Source of the DNA: Bradysia coprophila
Lineage: Eukaryota > Arthropoda > Insecta > Diptera > Sciaridae
Length of the DNA: 64,000 bases
NCBI RefSeq assembly: GCF_014529535.1
Contig: NC_050738.1
Span: forward strand, 10,749,318 to 10,813,317
Direction of reading: 5' to 3'
The notes beneath the pieces are model-generated. The model was not told where the DNA came from, searched no databases, and saw only the letters and a list, made by a program, of their open reading frames with translations. Within the stretch, counting starts at the first letter, position 1. Each line of letters starts with the position of its first letter. Positions 31,001 through 43,000 of this stretch are shown here, in pieces. A program made the position numbers and the translations under genes.

Positions 31001-34000
31001 GTACAGAAAGAAAGAAGCATCCAAAATTGAGCGTCGGTTGAAAAGCGATACATCGTTTTTAGATGCATCGAATAACGGACATAATACCTAATAATAGTTT
31101 TAAATTTAATAATTGCACAACGGGATGTCCTTCCTGTTGTTTTCTCTGTTTAAATCTGCACTCCCTCTCCTAAGAAGTTAATCGTTTTGTCAAACAACGA
31201 AAGGTATGTGTTAAAACTATATATCCTATAGCTACGTTGACGTGCGTCGACCAGATTGTTTATGCTACCGATGAGTAAAAACCACCCCCTTTTCAATATT
31301 CGCGCTCAATTTCGTTCACCAACCGAAAAAAAAGACAATATTGCCTCCAGTATATTATAATGTACGATTTGATTCAATTGAAAGGGATTTTCTATTTTCT
31401 ATTCCACGTCTACCACACACTGTGACGGGTAATAATGAATTTATAACATTTTAGGCATAATATCATCGTCGTTTTTCGGTATATATACATACAACAGAAA
31501 TATAATTTCACAATAAAGGGACTTATGGTGTCAAGTGGGTTTAAATGTGGTATTTGAGGGTTAAACAAATCGGTTTTATTTTTTCGAAAAATGTCGTTGT
31601 TGTTGCGACTAAGAACATTTGAACTTTGACTATGATAATTCAATTCAAATGGAGTGTAGGTGTTATGTGTGCCATTGTTTTCTTAAGCAATATCGAGTGA
31701 GAGTTCGTTATGCAATTTTTTTTTATTGGTACGTGTAAATCCAGACATTAGGGTATTCTAAGATTAGCAAGATAGACCATGAATGATAGACCACTGGTAA
31801 CTGATAAAACAACCCTATCTAATCAAAAGAAAAATACGGAATACGAATCTATTACTTCTTTTGATGCGTTTCTGAAAGTTTTATACAGAATCTTCTACTT
31901 GCTTAGTTTTATCATACATTTTTCTATACAAGAACACATACGTACAGTAGGAACATACACATTCAGTCCCATTTGTAACTTACCAAGCATTGCAGCTTTT
32001 ACGTCTTGGTGCCAAAGACCATTTTTGAAAATATTCATTATTAGCGCCAAATGGTCATTTTGGCACAAAACGTTTTTTTCTGTAGACCTTCCGCTATTTT
32101 TTTTTGCTCTATGTTCACTTGCCGAAAGTGTCGGCTTGTGAAAAGACGGTACTGTTGCCAAAGCTGATCTTTACTATTTTGATTATGTCAACTTTTGAGT
32201 ACCAGCAAACTGTTTGAATGAATTCTCCTGGAATATAGTGACAGAATGCTCATACATATGACACACATCATATATTTGTGGCATGTGGTAAATGAAGCAC
32301 GTAGTACTGATAGTTTTCATTAAGATGGTTTGGTAGAACAGCAGCATCCTTTCAATTTCTCGATAGTGTCTCAAAAGTTGACGGAATCAAAAAAGTAATG
32401 ATGCATTAAGATTAGCCTTAAACAGGTGTGTATTTTGGTAAAAATCGATCCACCCTAATAGCCAATGCTTATTGTTGACCTGGCTATCGTTAGCCCTGGT
32501 ACCTATCAAAATTTTGATTTCAACGTTCGCTGTCATCCAGACTATTTTTTGACAAATTATTCCAATTCTTCTAACTCGGTTGGAAAAAAACGTTTCAAAT
32601 TTTCAAAAAAATTTAGTATCAAATCTCCAAAGACAATAGATTTGAGACCGTGGGAATGTGCACTTCGAGCCTTTGAACCTTTTTTTTACTACAGTCACAC
32701 TGACAAAAAAGAGTTGAAAATCTGACCTGTTGCAGGTAACTTCGTCTCCAGGTAACCTGCAATCGCTGCAACAGCTGTAGCTCTCCATTCAGCTGATCCA
32801 CAGAAAGAATAAAAACTGTTTATACGTCTTTACACGGTTTTACCACTACCACGCGCGTGCTTGTAGCGGCTCAACCGTATAAACAAGTATTAACAGTTTT
32901 AATTGTATGTGTGGATAAGCTGGAAAACAGCTGAAGCAAATTCATGCTGAAATTTCACTACCTCCGACTGTATGGTGAAAATTCAACGAGACATACATGG
33001 GAGTTGGACGACATTTTGCGTTTTCCTAAAAGAATTAATCTGTATTTACGGGTGAAAATATTCCAACGCATCAGAATTTCGTTTTTATTCTCATAGCTTG
33101 TTCAAAGTAACTACATTTACGAAAAACTAAAATCTGAATCGACTTGTAAAAGATGAGAGAGAGAATATATCCTTGTTGAAATTCTTCTGGTAAAGAATCA
33201 CAACCGAAAACGGTGGACGCATGCACCTTCTACATTTTCCGTCGATGATGGATAGAAACAATTTTCTTACATTGCATTGAGTTGTTAAACGCTCGATTGA
33301 CCGTGCCGCGTGCAGACGTGTATGTGTGCGATGTGAGTAAGTCGTAACGAGAAAAGAGTGAATTCAGTGGAAAATGAAATACTTAACTCTGTCTAATAAT
33401 ATATTTTAAAAATTAATTCGTTGCCATTCTTTGACAATTATGTGGTTTTTCGGTAAACAACATTTGCGTATTGTTTAAATAAAATTATGAAATGACTAGT
33501 GTCGGTGTGGACGTGGGTGTAATGTGGCGCCTTTCAGAGGATTTTAATAGAAGATTCGTGGCAAGGGTTCAACATCATCACAGACCTGCAGTTTCTATGT
33601 TATATAATGGTAAAAACTGTTTATTCAAACTTTTACAGACTGTTAGGTCATCTCTGTTATCGGCCCAATCATATATAGCAAAATATATGTTAAACATAAT
33701 GACGTAATAGATTTTGAATAAATTTGTTAAAAATATTAAGATCGAAAGAATGATTAGGCTCTATGATGGAAATAAATGCTTGATATGATAAGTTCTCATG
33801 GTATCCTTATCAAAACCAAATACTTTTACCACACACAAATTATTTGTTTTTTATATTTGTGAATATGATTCACCGTACAACATTTTTTCAAGTAAAAAAA
33901 AACATCCACAGTCACTTTTTACACGTTCATTAGCTGCTTGAGACATACAAAATAGATTCGGACTAATAAAGCAATTCGAATAAAATTGGCGCCTTTGACT

Positions 34001-37000
34001 TGCTCACATTATTAAATTTTTCGTGAATCTATTCGATGTGCAAAACACAAACGAATAAATTTAAATAATAATCATGTGTAACCTATACGGAACGTTTTTG
34101 ATGACGTTATGCGTATTTTCCAAGAAAAATTTTGAAAGGTCGAAGTCAAATGAGAAAATGTTGTTTAGGATTTATATTTTTATCATTTTCGGCGATATTG
34201 TGACACAACTCTTGATCATGAATTATTGTCGTTGTTTGTCTTGTGCACATTTCATTTTCAGACTTATTACTGTGGAATTATATGAAGTGTTGTTGAATCT
34301 GATAACGATGTCAGTTCCATGTTGAGTGCATACTGTACAAAATAGGATTTAAAAAAAAATTGTTGACAAAACCGTTTTCTGTGATAATTTTCCCTTTCAG
34401 ACCGAGGGGTGACGCACTTCCATTTAATCCATTAAATCCATTTAATCCATTTAATCCATTTAATCCAAAAAAAAAATTTTTGTTTTACCGAAATAATTAG
34501 GCTACCCACCTGAAAAATTTGTAAAGTAATTGCGAAAAATAGATTTGCACGATCACCAGCTCGTTTAAGTACTCGTGAGGTAAAGGATTTTTTTTTTGTT
34601 AAAAATGGTATTAAATTTATTTTATCCATTTAATCCATTTAATCCATTTAATCCACTTTACACCAAAAACTCCTAAAAGTGGATTTTTTTCTCTTTTTTA
34701 CATTGTACTATGAGTTGTAGTACGTGGTTCGATCAAAATCAACAATTTTTAAGACTTTTACAGTATTTTGTAAAATGAAGTTTTTTCGTATTTAATCCAT
34801 TTAATCCAATTTTTATTCCATTTAATCCATTAAATCCATTTAATCCATTAAATCCATTTAATACCATTTAATCCATTTAATCCATTTAATCCATTTAATC
34901 CATTTAATCCATTTAATCCATTTAATCTAGAAGTGAGTTACCCCTCGTTTCAGACGGTCGCTTAATCGCTTAATTTTATCGTCTCATCATTGTGATAAAG
35001 CCAAGAAAATCCAGAAGTATATTAGTGCGTGTTTTGATATTTCTTGTTTTTGCTAGTAAAATTTTAGTCCGAAACGAAGGTTTCTTAGGAGGCAAAACAA
35101 GAAACTAACAGAATTTGCCTAGAAATAAGATGTTCATGCCCACTGTACGTTTGTAAACCGTGAAACAGAGCAGAGATGATTCCATTAAAGAAAAACTTAT
35201 TTGTAAATGTGTTTCTACCGTCGGTATTTTCCATTGTCGTAAATATTTCATCATGGTGCTAATAAAATATATCAGCTACAACAACACTGCAGAGTGTTAT
35301 GGGACAATCACATCCGATCAATTTTGTATGGCTTGGGGTGAAATAGTTACTTATGACATCGAGTGCAAAATACTTTGCACCGAGATTCTCACTCTATGCA
35401 TGCCACAAAGGCGTCTAAAGTTTGCAAATTTTGCATATTATGCTAAGTGGCATAAATAGCTTTGTTCGCGCTGCAAATGTAAATCAATTTTCGCAGTCCT
35501 TGGCATGAAAAGTTTTACACTAGCCAAAAAAATCACTTTCTCCCTTAATACGTAAACAACTATTTCATTTTGTAACTTTGTCATTTGTTACCAACTTCAG
35601 CTAGACTTTGTTTGAATCTCACTATAGATATGAAAAACTTCGAGTGCTTTAAAACTTATCTCTGATATAATTTCTAATTTACATTTCTACTACTTTTCCA
35701 AAGCTTGACGAATTTCGTTGAAACTTTTCCCTTTCGTTTCCGGCATATAAAATAGAACGAATGCTGCTCCGACGAAACACGATCCGGAAAAAAATAAAAT
35801 GCAACCATGTAGTCCCATGGCTACGACTAGCGATGGAAAGCAATAAACTGTGATGAATGCGAGTGCCCAAGATACACATATGCACAACATTGCTCCAAAA
35901 GTTCGTAGCTTAAAATGATTTAGTTTTAACGGTCGAAATTTCGTTATGACATTAACGAGCTTACTTTATCGGGCATTAATTCAGAAATGATGACAGTGAG
36001 TAACGGAATTATGCCACAAGCTGCTGTAAATAGCATTGAAGAAAAGGTGACGATAGGAATCCAGCCATACTCGGACGTTTCATATCCTAAAGACGTTAAA
36101 TATGAATAAATACCAAATATGAATAGAGACAGTCCAGTAGACAGGGATGACGTTGTTAGTAATGGTTTCCTTCCGAGTCGGTCGACCAAACTTTAAAAAA
36201 AAATTCATTTTAAATTGAAGGCTACAAACTTTAGTCCTAAAATTCTTACAGTGTTGAGCAGTAAGTGCCAATTAGTTGAATAAGGCCAACGAAAATTGCA
36301 GCAACGTTAGGAGATAACTGAGAACCAGCCTGTGCGAAGATGGAGGCTGTGTAATTCATCATCACAAACACTGAAACGTTGTTTCTCAAGAAAATTATCT
36401 GTTATAAACGGCGGTTCTAAAATAACAAACCACCGGAGAATGAATGCAGAAGAACTGTCAACAATCCGATCAAAAATGCTTTCCACGTAGACCTTTGCTC
36501 TGGAAAATAAAATTGAACTTTTTAAGTATCGTAGGCCAATCCCTGATTTTATTCACCGGAAACACATACGGAAGTCTTTCCACGTAATATTGCTATCTGA
36601 GCCACGGTCCACTTTTGTATTAATGAGCTTATCCAACTCAATCTGATAAAAATCTAAATTCTGTTTCGACATTCTATGAAAGTTGCGATATATCTGCAGC
36701 GCGTTCACAGCATCATTCACTTTATTTTTTCTAAGCAAATGAATGGGTGATTCCGGAAAGAAAATGAACGTAGCAAAGCTTATGACTGGAAACCACAGTG
36801 CACATTTAGGGATGGTAAAGAAAGATAGATAATGGCCGGCAATAAATCCTAATAAAATTCCAAAATTCACTGATAACACCAACAACGAGCCTAATTTTCC
36901 ACGAATACTGCAAAATAAGCGAGTTTTACTGTAACATGGTGGATATCTGGGTAGTGATACATTTATGTGCACCTACCGATCTTCTGCAATTTCAGCTGTA

Positions 37001-40000
37001 TAAACTGGTATAACGACAAACACTCCACCAGAACCAAAGCCTGCGAGAAATCGGGATACACAAAGTAAAGTTGCATCCGTTGCAGCAAGTATAAGTATCC
37101 AACTCGCCTATCAAAAACAGCTACGATTGAGAATTGCTTCTCTTGTAATGCTCGTCAACTGACAAAAAATTCTTACAAAATGTGGTAAAGCTAAGGCCAA
37201 TAATGTCTTCTTCCTTCCAAAAATATCTGCCATTGGGCCAGTTACCATAGTTCCCACAAGACCTCCCAGGCCTAACAACGAAGTAATCCACGATATCTGT
37301 GAATCCGTCATTGGAATTCCATAGTTTATTGGTGTTTCAAGTGATTTCAATGTCGGAATACTTGACGAAGACCAGGCGGTGGCCATACCATAACTAATAC
37401 TTAGCAAATTCACTAAAACATTTTAATTCAGTTTGTACAAAAAAAAATTATTCCGATAAAACTGACTGCTAAAAACTGCTAGGTACTGATTAATCACGGA
37501 TGAGGTGCAACACATTTTTTGTTCTTAGCGATTAGACGTTGCATTTCACAATGTAACCTCTAGCTTGATAAAACGATAATCTTTCCCACAGAAGACATGG
37601 AATATGCTAAGCTAAATTTGATTACTTAAGCGATTATGTTGTAAATTTTGGGAAATCGTATATTAGATAAGCGTAAATGAGTTGTGATGCATGCGCGTCT
37701 CGTTACCACCATGCAAATAGATATCAAACTGTTTGATCAGATTGATAAAAGAAGTCACTTATCATTATTACGCGTGTACTAAATTACGGAAGCGGTTCAA
37801 GACTCGTGTCCTGGTAATATCTGACACAGCAAGTGGTTTTTCACAGGACAATAGTTATTTTCCTTGCGCATGCTGAAATGCCTATTAAGCGAATGAGAGC
37901 TGGAGGCGAGTTCTGGAATCAAATTCTCTGAAAAAGGCTTTCAGTATAAGTTAGGGCGAACAACGTTTTTCCTGAATGACGTAGGAAAAACGCGACAAAG
38001 TTCGATATTTTAACAACACTAGTTGAGAGCGCTCACCCTTGGCAAACTTCTAGCCTACATGTGTGCGCAAAAATATTCGTTTTTTGATGATTTCTCTGAA
38101 CCAAAAACTTTTTCTGAAAAAGTAAAACCATTAAAGCACATTTTGCAAAGGTTAATCCAAGTTGGATAACTTATCAACCTCCAACCAATTTTTCCTTCAA
38201 AAATAACACATTTTTGCATGGTTTAATGGTTTTACTTTTTCAGAAAAAGTTTTTGGTTCAGAGAAATAATCAAAAAACGAATATTTTTGCGCACAAATGT
38301 AGGCTAGAAGTTTGCCAAGGGTGAGCGCTCTTAAGAAACACGAGCGTGGAAAAGTTGAAAAGTCGAGTTTTTATGTGAAATTTGTTGATAAGAAGCAAAG
38401 CCGAGTGTCGCGCGAAACCGTGACTTTTCAATTTTTTTTCCGAGGTACGATGCTAAGGGCACCGAAAAAATGCTACATTGATGAAAATGAACGGTTTTCG
38501 GTGCAAGTGGATATGTTTTGCATACTACATTCAACAAAAATCGTACTTTTCATGTTCCAAGTACTACTAGTCATGTTCCGACGCCTTCAGCATGTAATAG
38601 TGCATTACTCAACTGTGGGAGAATTATTTGGTGATCCTTATCGCCCGAGTGGATAAACAAGTTATCCCGCAGACACATAACTTACTCAACAAAGAAACCA
38701 AAAAACGAAACCAAAATTTGCAGAATAAAGTAACGTCTAAGGAGGGGTTCTTTTGAAAAACAGCCTACCGAAATCGAACGCATTTTCTATTGGAATTTTT
38801 TTATATGTACCTAGAAAGGACCTCGACCCTAGAAGCCGAAACCACTTTCAAAATTTCTTTTGGAAGCTTGTGTGGCTAGTGGGAGGTGATCAAAAACCGA
38901 AAATTAGCACTTTTCTTATAAAAATTTCTCCACTTACACGAGCCGTAGAGGGTCGAGTGGGGTGTCATTAGAAAGATTAAACGTACTATTGAGCCGAATA
39001 GGGACTTCTTCTTCTTCTTCTTCTTTTTCAGCCTGTTTCTATCCACTGCTGGATGTAGGCCTCTCCAACTTCTTTCCATTTCGTACGATCCATTGCCATT
39101 TGCTTATTGGTTTTAAAATTCATCCACACTGAAATATGTGCAGTTAAAGTTTTCAACGGAAGACTTACACTGTTCTTACTGAAACTTCTCGAGGTACACA
39201 AAACGTACAAGGTCGTGTGGGGTATCGTTTGAAAGGTAATTTTATGTGCTTTAGGACCAAATAGGGTCTTATGTGGTTTGGATGCATCTACGATGAAATA
39301 GAAGTTGAAATGTTTAAGCGTCTACATATCATCGTAGGTAAAATTCAAGGTAAAATTCATATAAATAACTCGGGATAAAAATGAAAAGTGTCGAGAAAGT
39401 CACACGAAAACACTCTTGTTTTCATCTCCAGTTCTGTAAATTCCTCTGGCAGTGAATGAATACTACCCAATCATAAACATACGATCTATAAATGAATATG
39501 TTCGGAACTTGACAGTAGAGTTCCGATTATATCTGGTTAAGCTATTTTCGCACCTTTAAGAGAACATTTTTCTCGTTAAAGTGTAAGAATAGTTTAAGGG
39601 GCTAAAAGGCATCGGGGAATCTGGCACACGCGATTATAGTATGCGTCCTTTTACTGCATGTAACGAAAAGTCATGACTGTGCCAGATTCGCTCCTTAGAG
39701 GTGAATTTCGCACACCATCAATTTGTATGGTGTGCCAAATTACCCCACGCCGGCTAAAAAAGCATTTTTTGTGGAGACAATTATTCGAGGATGGTGCACG
39801 ATATTTTCTTAAGGCACTAAACTTTGAACTTCATTCACTCATCATTTATTACACATTAAGGTTCAAGCTTTTATGTTTATGTTTCAGTTAAATCAATCAA
39901 TCATAATTAATCTCAAGTTTTCAATAAATCAATATGTTTTCAAAAGGTTCTGTTCACTTGAGAGTCTATCCTAGGATTCCGAGAAGGAGAAGATTGAATG

Positions 40001-43000
40001 TAGCAAGTTCGAACCAAAAAATCTGCTTCCTCAATTACTGTGAGCTCGTACACGCCAGATAGTTATAAAATAAAAAAAAATCCGCAAAAATATTTGTCCG
40101 TCATGGAAATGCTTTATCGACGCAATATACGAGGACTTTATCTCACGATGTGAATAGCGATGCCTTTCAACACTGTCACCTTATTTAATACATATCACTA
40201 AAATAACAATCAAATCTGTTAAGTACTTCGTCTGAACTAAGTGTTTCCAGCACATTGATACAACTTTTTCTTCGTTAAGTTTTAACATACTTTTAAGGCA
40301 GTTTCTGTCTAATGAAATTTTAAAACCAATTGAAGAAGTAAATGTCCTCTTTACTAAAGCTAACATTATCCAACGTAGATGTTTTATAGTCAGGTCTTAG
40401 TCCCATTGAGAAAGGTTATCCAACGTTTTTCAAATGATATGTTTCGTAGAGATAAAAATTCATTTTATTTATTATCGAGCGAATGTATTTCGAGTCTTCA
40501 AAATATAATTTGTATTTATCATATATTTATGAAGAAATGATCATACAACCTCTAATTTCTAATTATGAATTTTAGGACGAATCTACACATGGCTAAATTG
40601 TTGCCTACATTTCGGGGCAAAATTATTATTATTTTGATGATAATTTTGGACTCGCTTCCTTTTTCGAAAAAGTACGACCATCGTTTGGTGTTAAAATGTG
40701 TGAGCTTTCAGTAAAAATTTAAATGTAGATAGATGTAAATAGATATATTGCGTAAACGCATTGAGACTAATCTACATATGGTTAAATTGTTGCCTACATT
40801 TCGGGGCAAAATCATTATTATTTTGATGATAATTTCGGACTCGCACCTTTTTTCAAAAAAGTACGACCATCGTTTGGTGTTAAAATGTGTGAGCTTTCAG
40901 TAAAAATTTAAATGTTTGTGATGATGTAACCTCAGTTCGAGAAAACTCAATATTTCACGAAAATTGACACATATTTTGAGTTTTTTTCGGAGTTGGGTAA
41001 CATCACCACAAACATTTAAATTTTTGATGAAAACTAACACATTTTAACACCAAACGATGGTCGTACTTTTTTGAAAAAAGGTGCGAGTCCGAAATTATCA
41101 TCAAAATAATAATGATTTTGCCCCGAAATGTAGGCAACAATTTAGCCATATGTAGATTAGTCTCAATGCGTTTACGCAATATATCTATTAACTGAACACA
41201 TTCCATTCTAACTCCGTTCTACGAACAACAACGACCACATTCAGAATTTATGAATATTTCATGGGAGAATATCCAAAACCATATCTTATACACACGCTTT
41301 TGCCTCGTACCATACAGTGTTAATATATCAAAAAAAAAAAGACTTTATACGCCGTCGCGTGTTTATCTCTCTTTAACGTTAACCCATCCAACGAAAACAC
41401 TATCCATCTCAAGAGACATCCAATAACATCATCTTCTCTTTTCTCTATGTAGATCCATATCAACTTCTTAACGCGGCGTCGCATCGATTGGTTTCACAGG
41501 GGTCAGGACAAATACAACTGTGGCAATTTTTACTTGAACTGCTCGCTGATTCGTCGAACGCATCATATATAACGTGGGAGGGGACAAATGGAGAGTTCAA
41601 ACTAAATGATCCTGATGAGGTGGCACGAAGATGGGGCGAACGAAAAGCCAAACCAAATATGAATTATGATAAGCTAAGCAGAGCGCTAAGGTAAGTTGAA
41701 CACTGAATTATTGCTCCGACAATGTATTTAGAGAAATTTCGCTCATTCACATTCCCATGGCTGTTATATTATGTCGAGACTATATTCGTTTAAAAACTTA
41801 TTCAGTACATTTTCCGCTGGGACAATACATTTCATGTTTTGCTTACATGTCGTTGTAGATGAATTATATAACTCATTGATATATAGGTCGCACTGTTCTC
41901 AGCCTTTCCTAGTATTTTGCCGACGGGGAAAGGAAACCATACCTAACCTTTCAGCAAGCAAATCAAATAAACTAGAGGTCGTCGAAACTATTACTTAATT
42001 TGATATAAGTATTTTAGGTAGATTAAAATGAAATCTTTCACTTCATTTGTTTTAACTTGTTTTGAATACATAACACGCCGTCAGTTAAAGATCAAAATTT
42101 TTACTCAACGCAGTGTCTCCCCAATGAGATAAATAGGGCATTATTACGTGCTGTCAATAGTTATTTGTTTGCCGAGGGGAGAAAATAGGAAATTCCAACA
42201 AAATCGTTGTTTGTAACCAGAGCGAAGCGAGGACCACAATTTCGCTCAGGTTGAATTTCCCGTTTTACCCAGAGGTGAACACAACGTTTTTCATATTGTG
42301 CGTGACATTTATCATTTTTCTCCACGAAACAAAAAACAACAATTCACTACACCATTTTTGAAAACATAAATATAACGACAGTTGAAGTGAGAAAAGGTGT
42401 ATTTTCTTACCACAGGAGAGAAAGTCGAGAAAGTGCTGCACTTTTCTCTCTAGAAACATCATTCGACCTATTGTCAAAAAAACGTAATTTTATCATAATC
42501 TAAGGCCTATTAAAAGAAGATAAGAGAAAAGAAGGTAGATCACACCGCGCAAATAAATTAGTTATTTGTCCAATGAGGATCAAAAGAGGTAGAAATTGCA
42601 TTTCCATGGTGTTGTTTGGCTCCCAAACAAAAGCTCCCGAAGTTTCAGCTGTGAAAATTACTGTTTCCATGCCTTGGGCATACATTTTAGCATTTTTCTC
42701 TTCTCCCTCGGCATGAAAAGTTGCTGTGGACGGTTGATTTTAAGCACTAAAATAACTATTTTCATGTGTGCGGTGTGAACAACCTCATCTTTTCCCCTCA
42801 ATAGACCATGAGAAAATTAAGTTTTGTTGAAGACTCGCTGCGCTCTGGCCGCAAAACATGGTCCTTCTTGGAATTTTCTATTTTCTACACTCGGTAAACA
42901 AATGACTATTTCTTTAGTTGAGTAAAACAGCGTGATGGAAAATAGATTTACTCGGGTGAATGTGTCCCTCGCTCAATGGCTCAGTAACACGCTCATTATT

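Larger units (their letters stand above)
28421..41452 (+). other. Ets21C-like intron 1 (13 kb), host of nested gene and repeats
   Basis: Besides the antisense transporter (35690-37515) it carries at least nine inverted-repeat or LINE-derived pieces listed separately. Between 29160 and 32000 I see no supportable gene; the short open frames are AT-driven. The size and position of such an intron suggest enhancers, but none can be read directly. Confidence 0.5.

Noticed and set aside
31779-32161. Overlapping ORFs on both strands (120 and 88 codons)
   Set aside because: Overlap an inverted repeat at 32008-32073 and have no recognisable domain.
34429-34927. Regular short repeats resembling a CRISPR-like array
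   Set aside because: The units are 10 bp, head to tail without spacers, and lie within a TIR-bounded element with an 8-bp duplication in eukaryotic DNA.
37111-37413. Transporter start at a GTG before NLLSISYGM
   Set aside because: Eukaryotic genes start at ATG. An upstream exon at 37467-37515 joins in phase and supplies the expected QYLAVFS sequence.
38312-38656. 114-codon plus-strand ORF
   Set aside because: Covers a diverged copy of the tandem repeat family at 48.5-49.1 kb and the end of a MITE; not a conserved protein.
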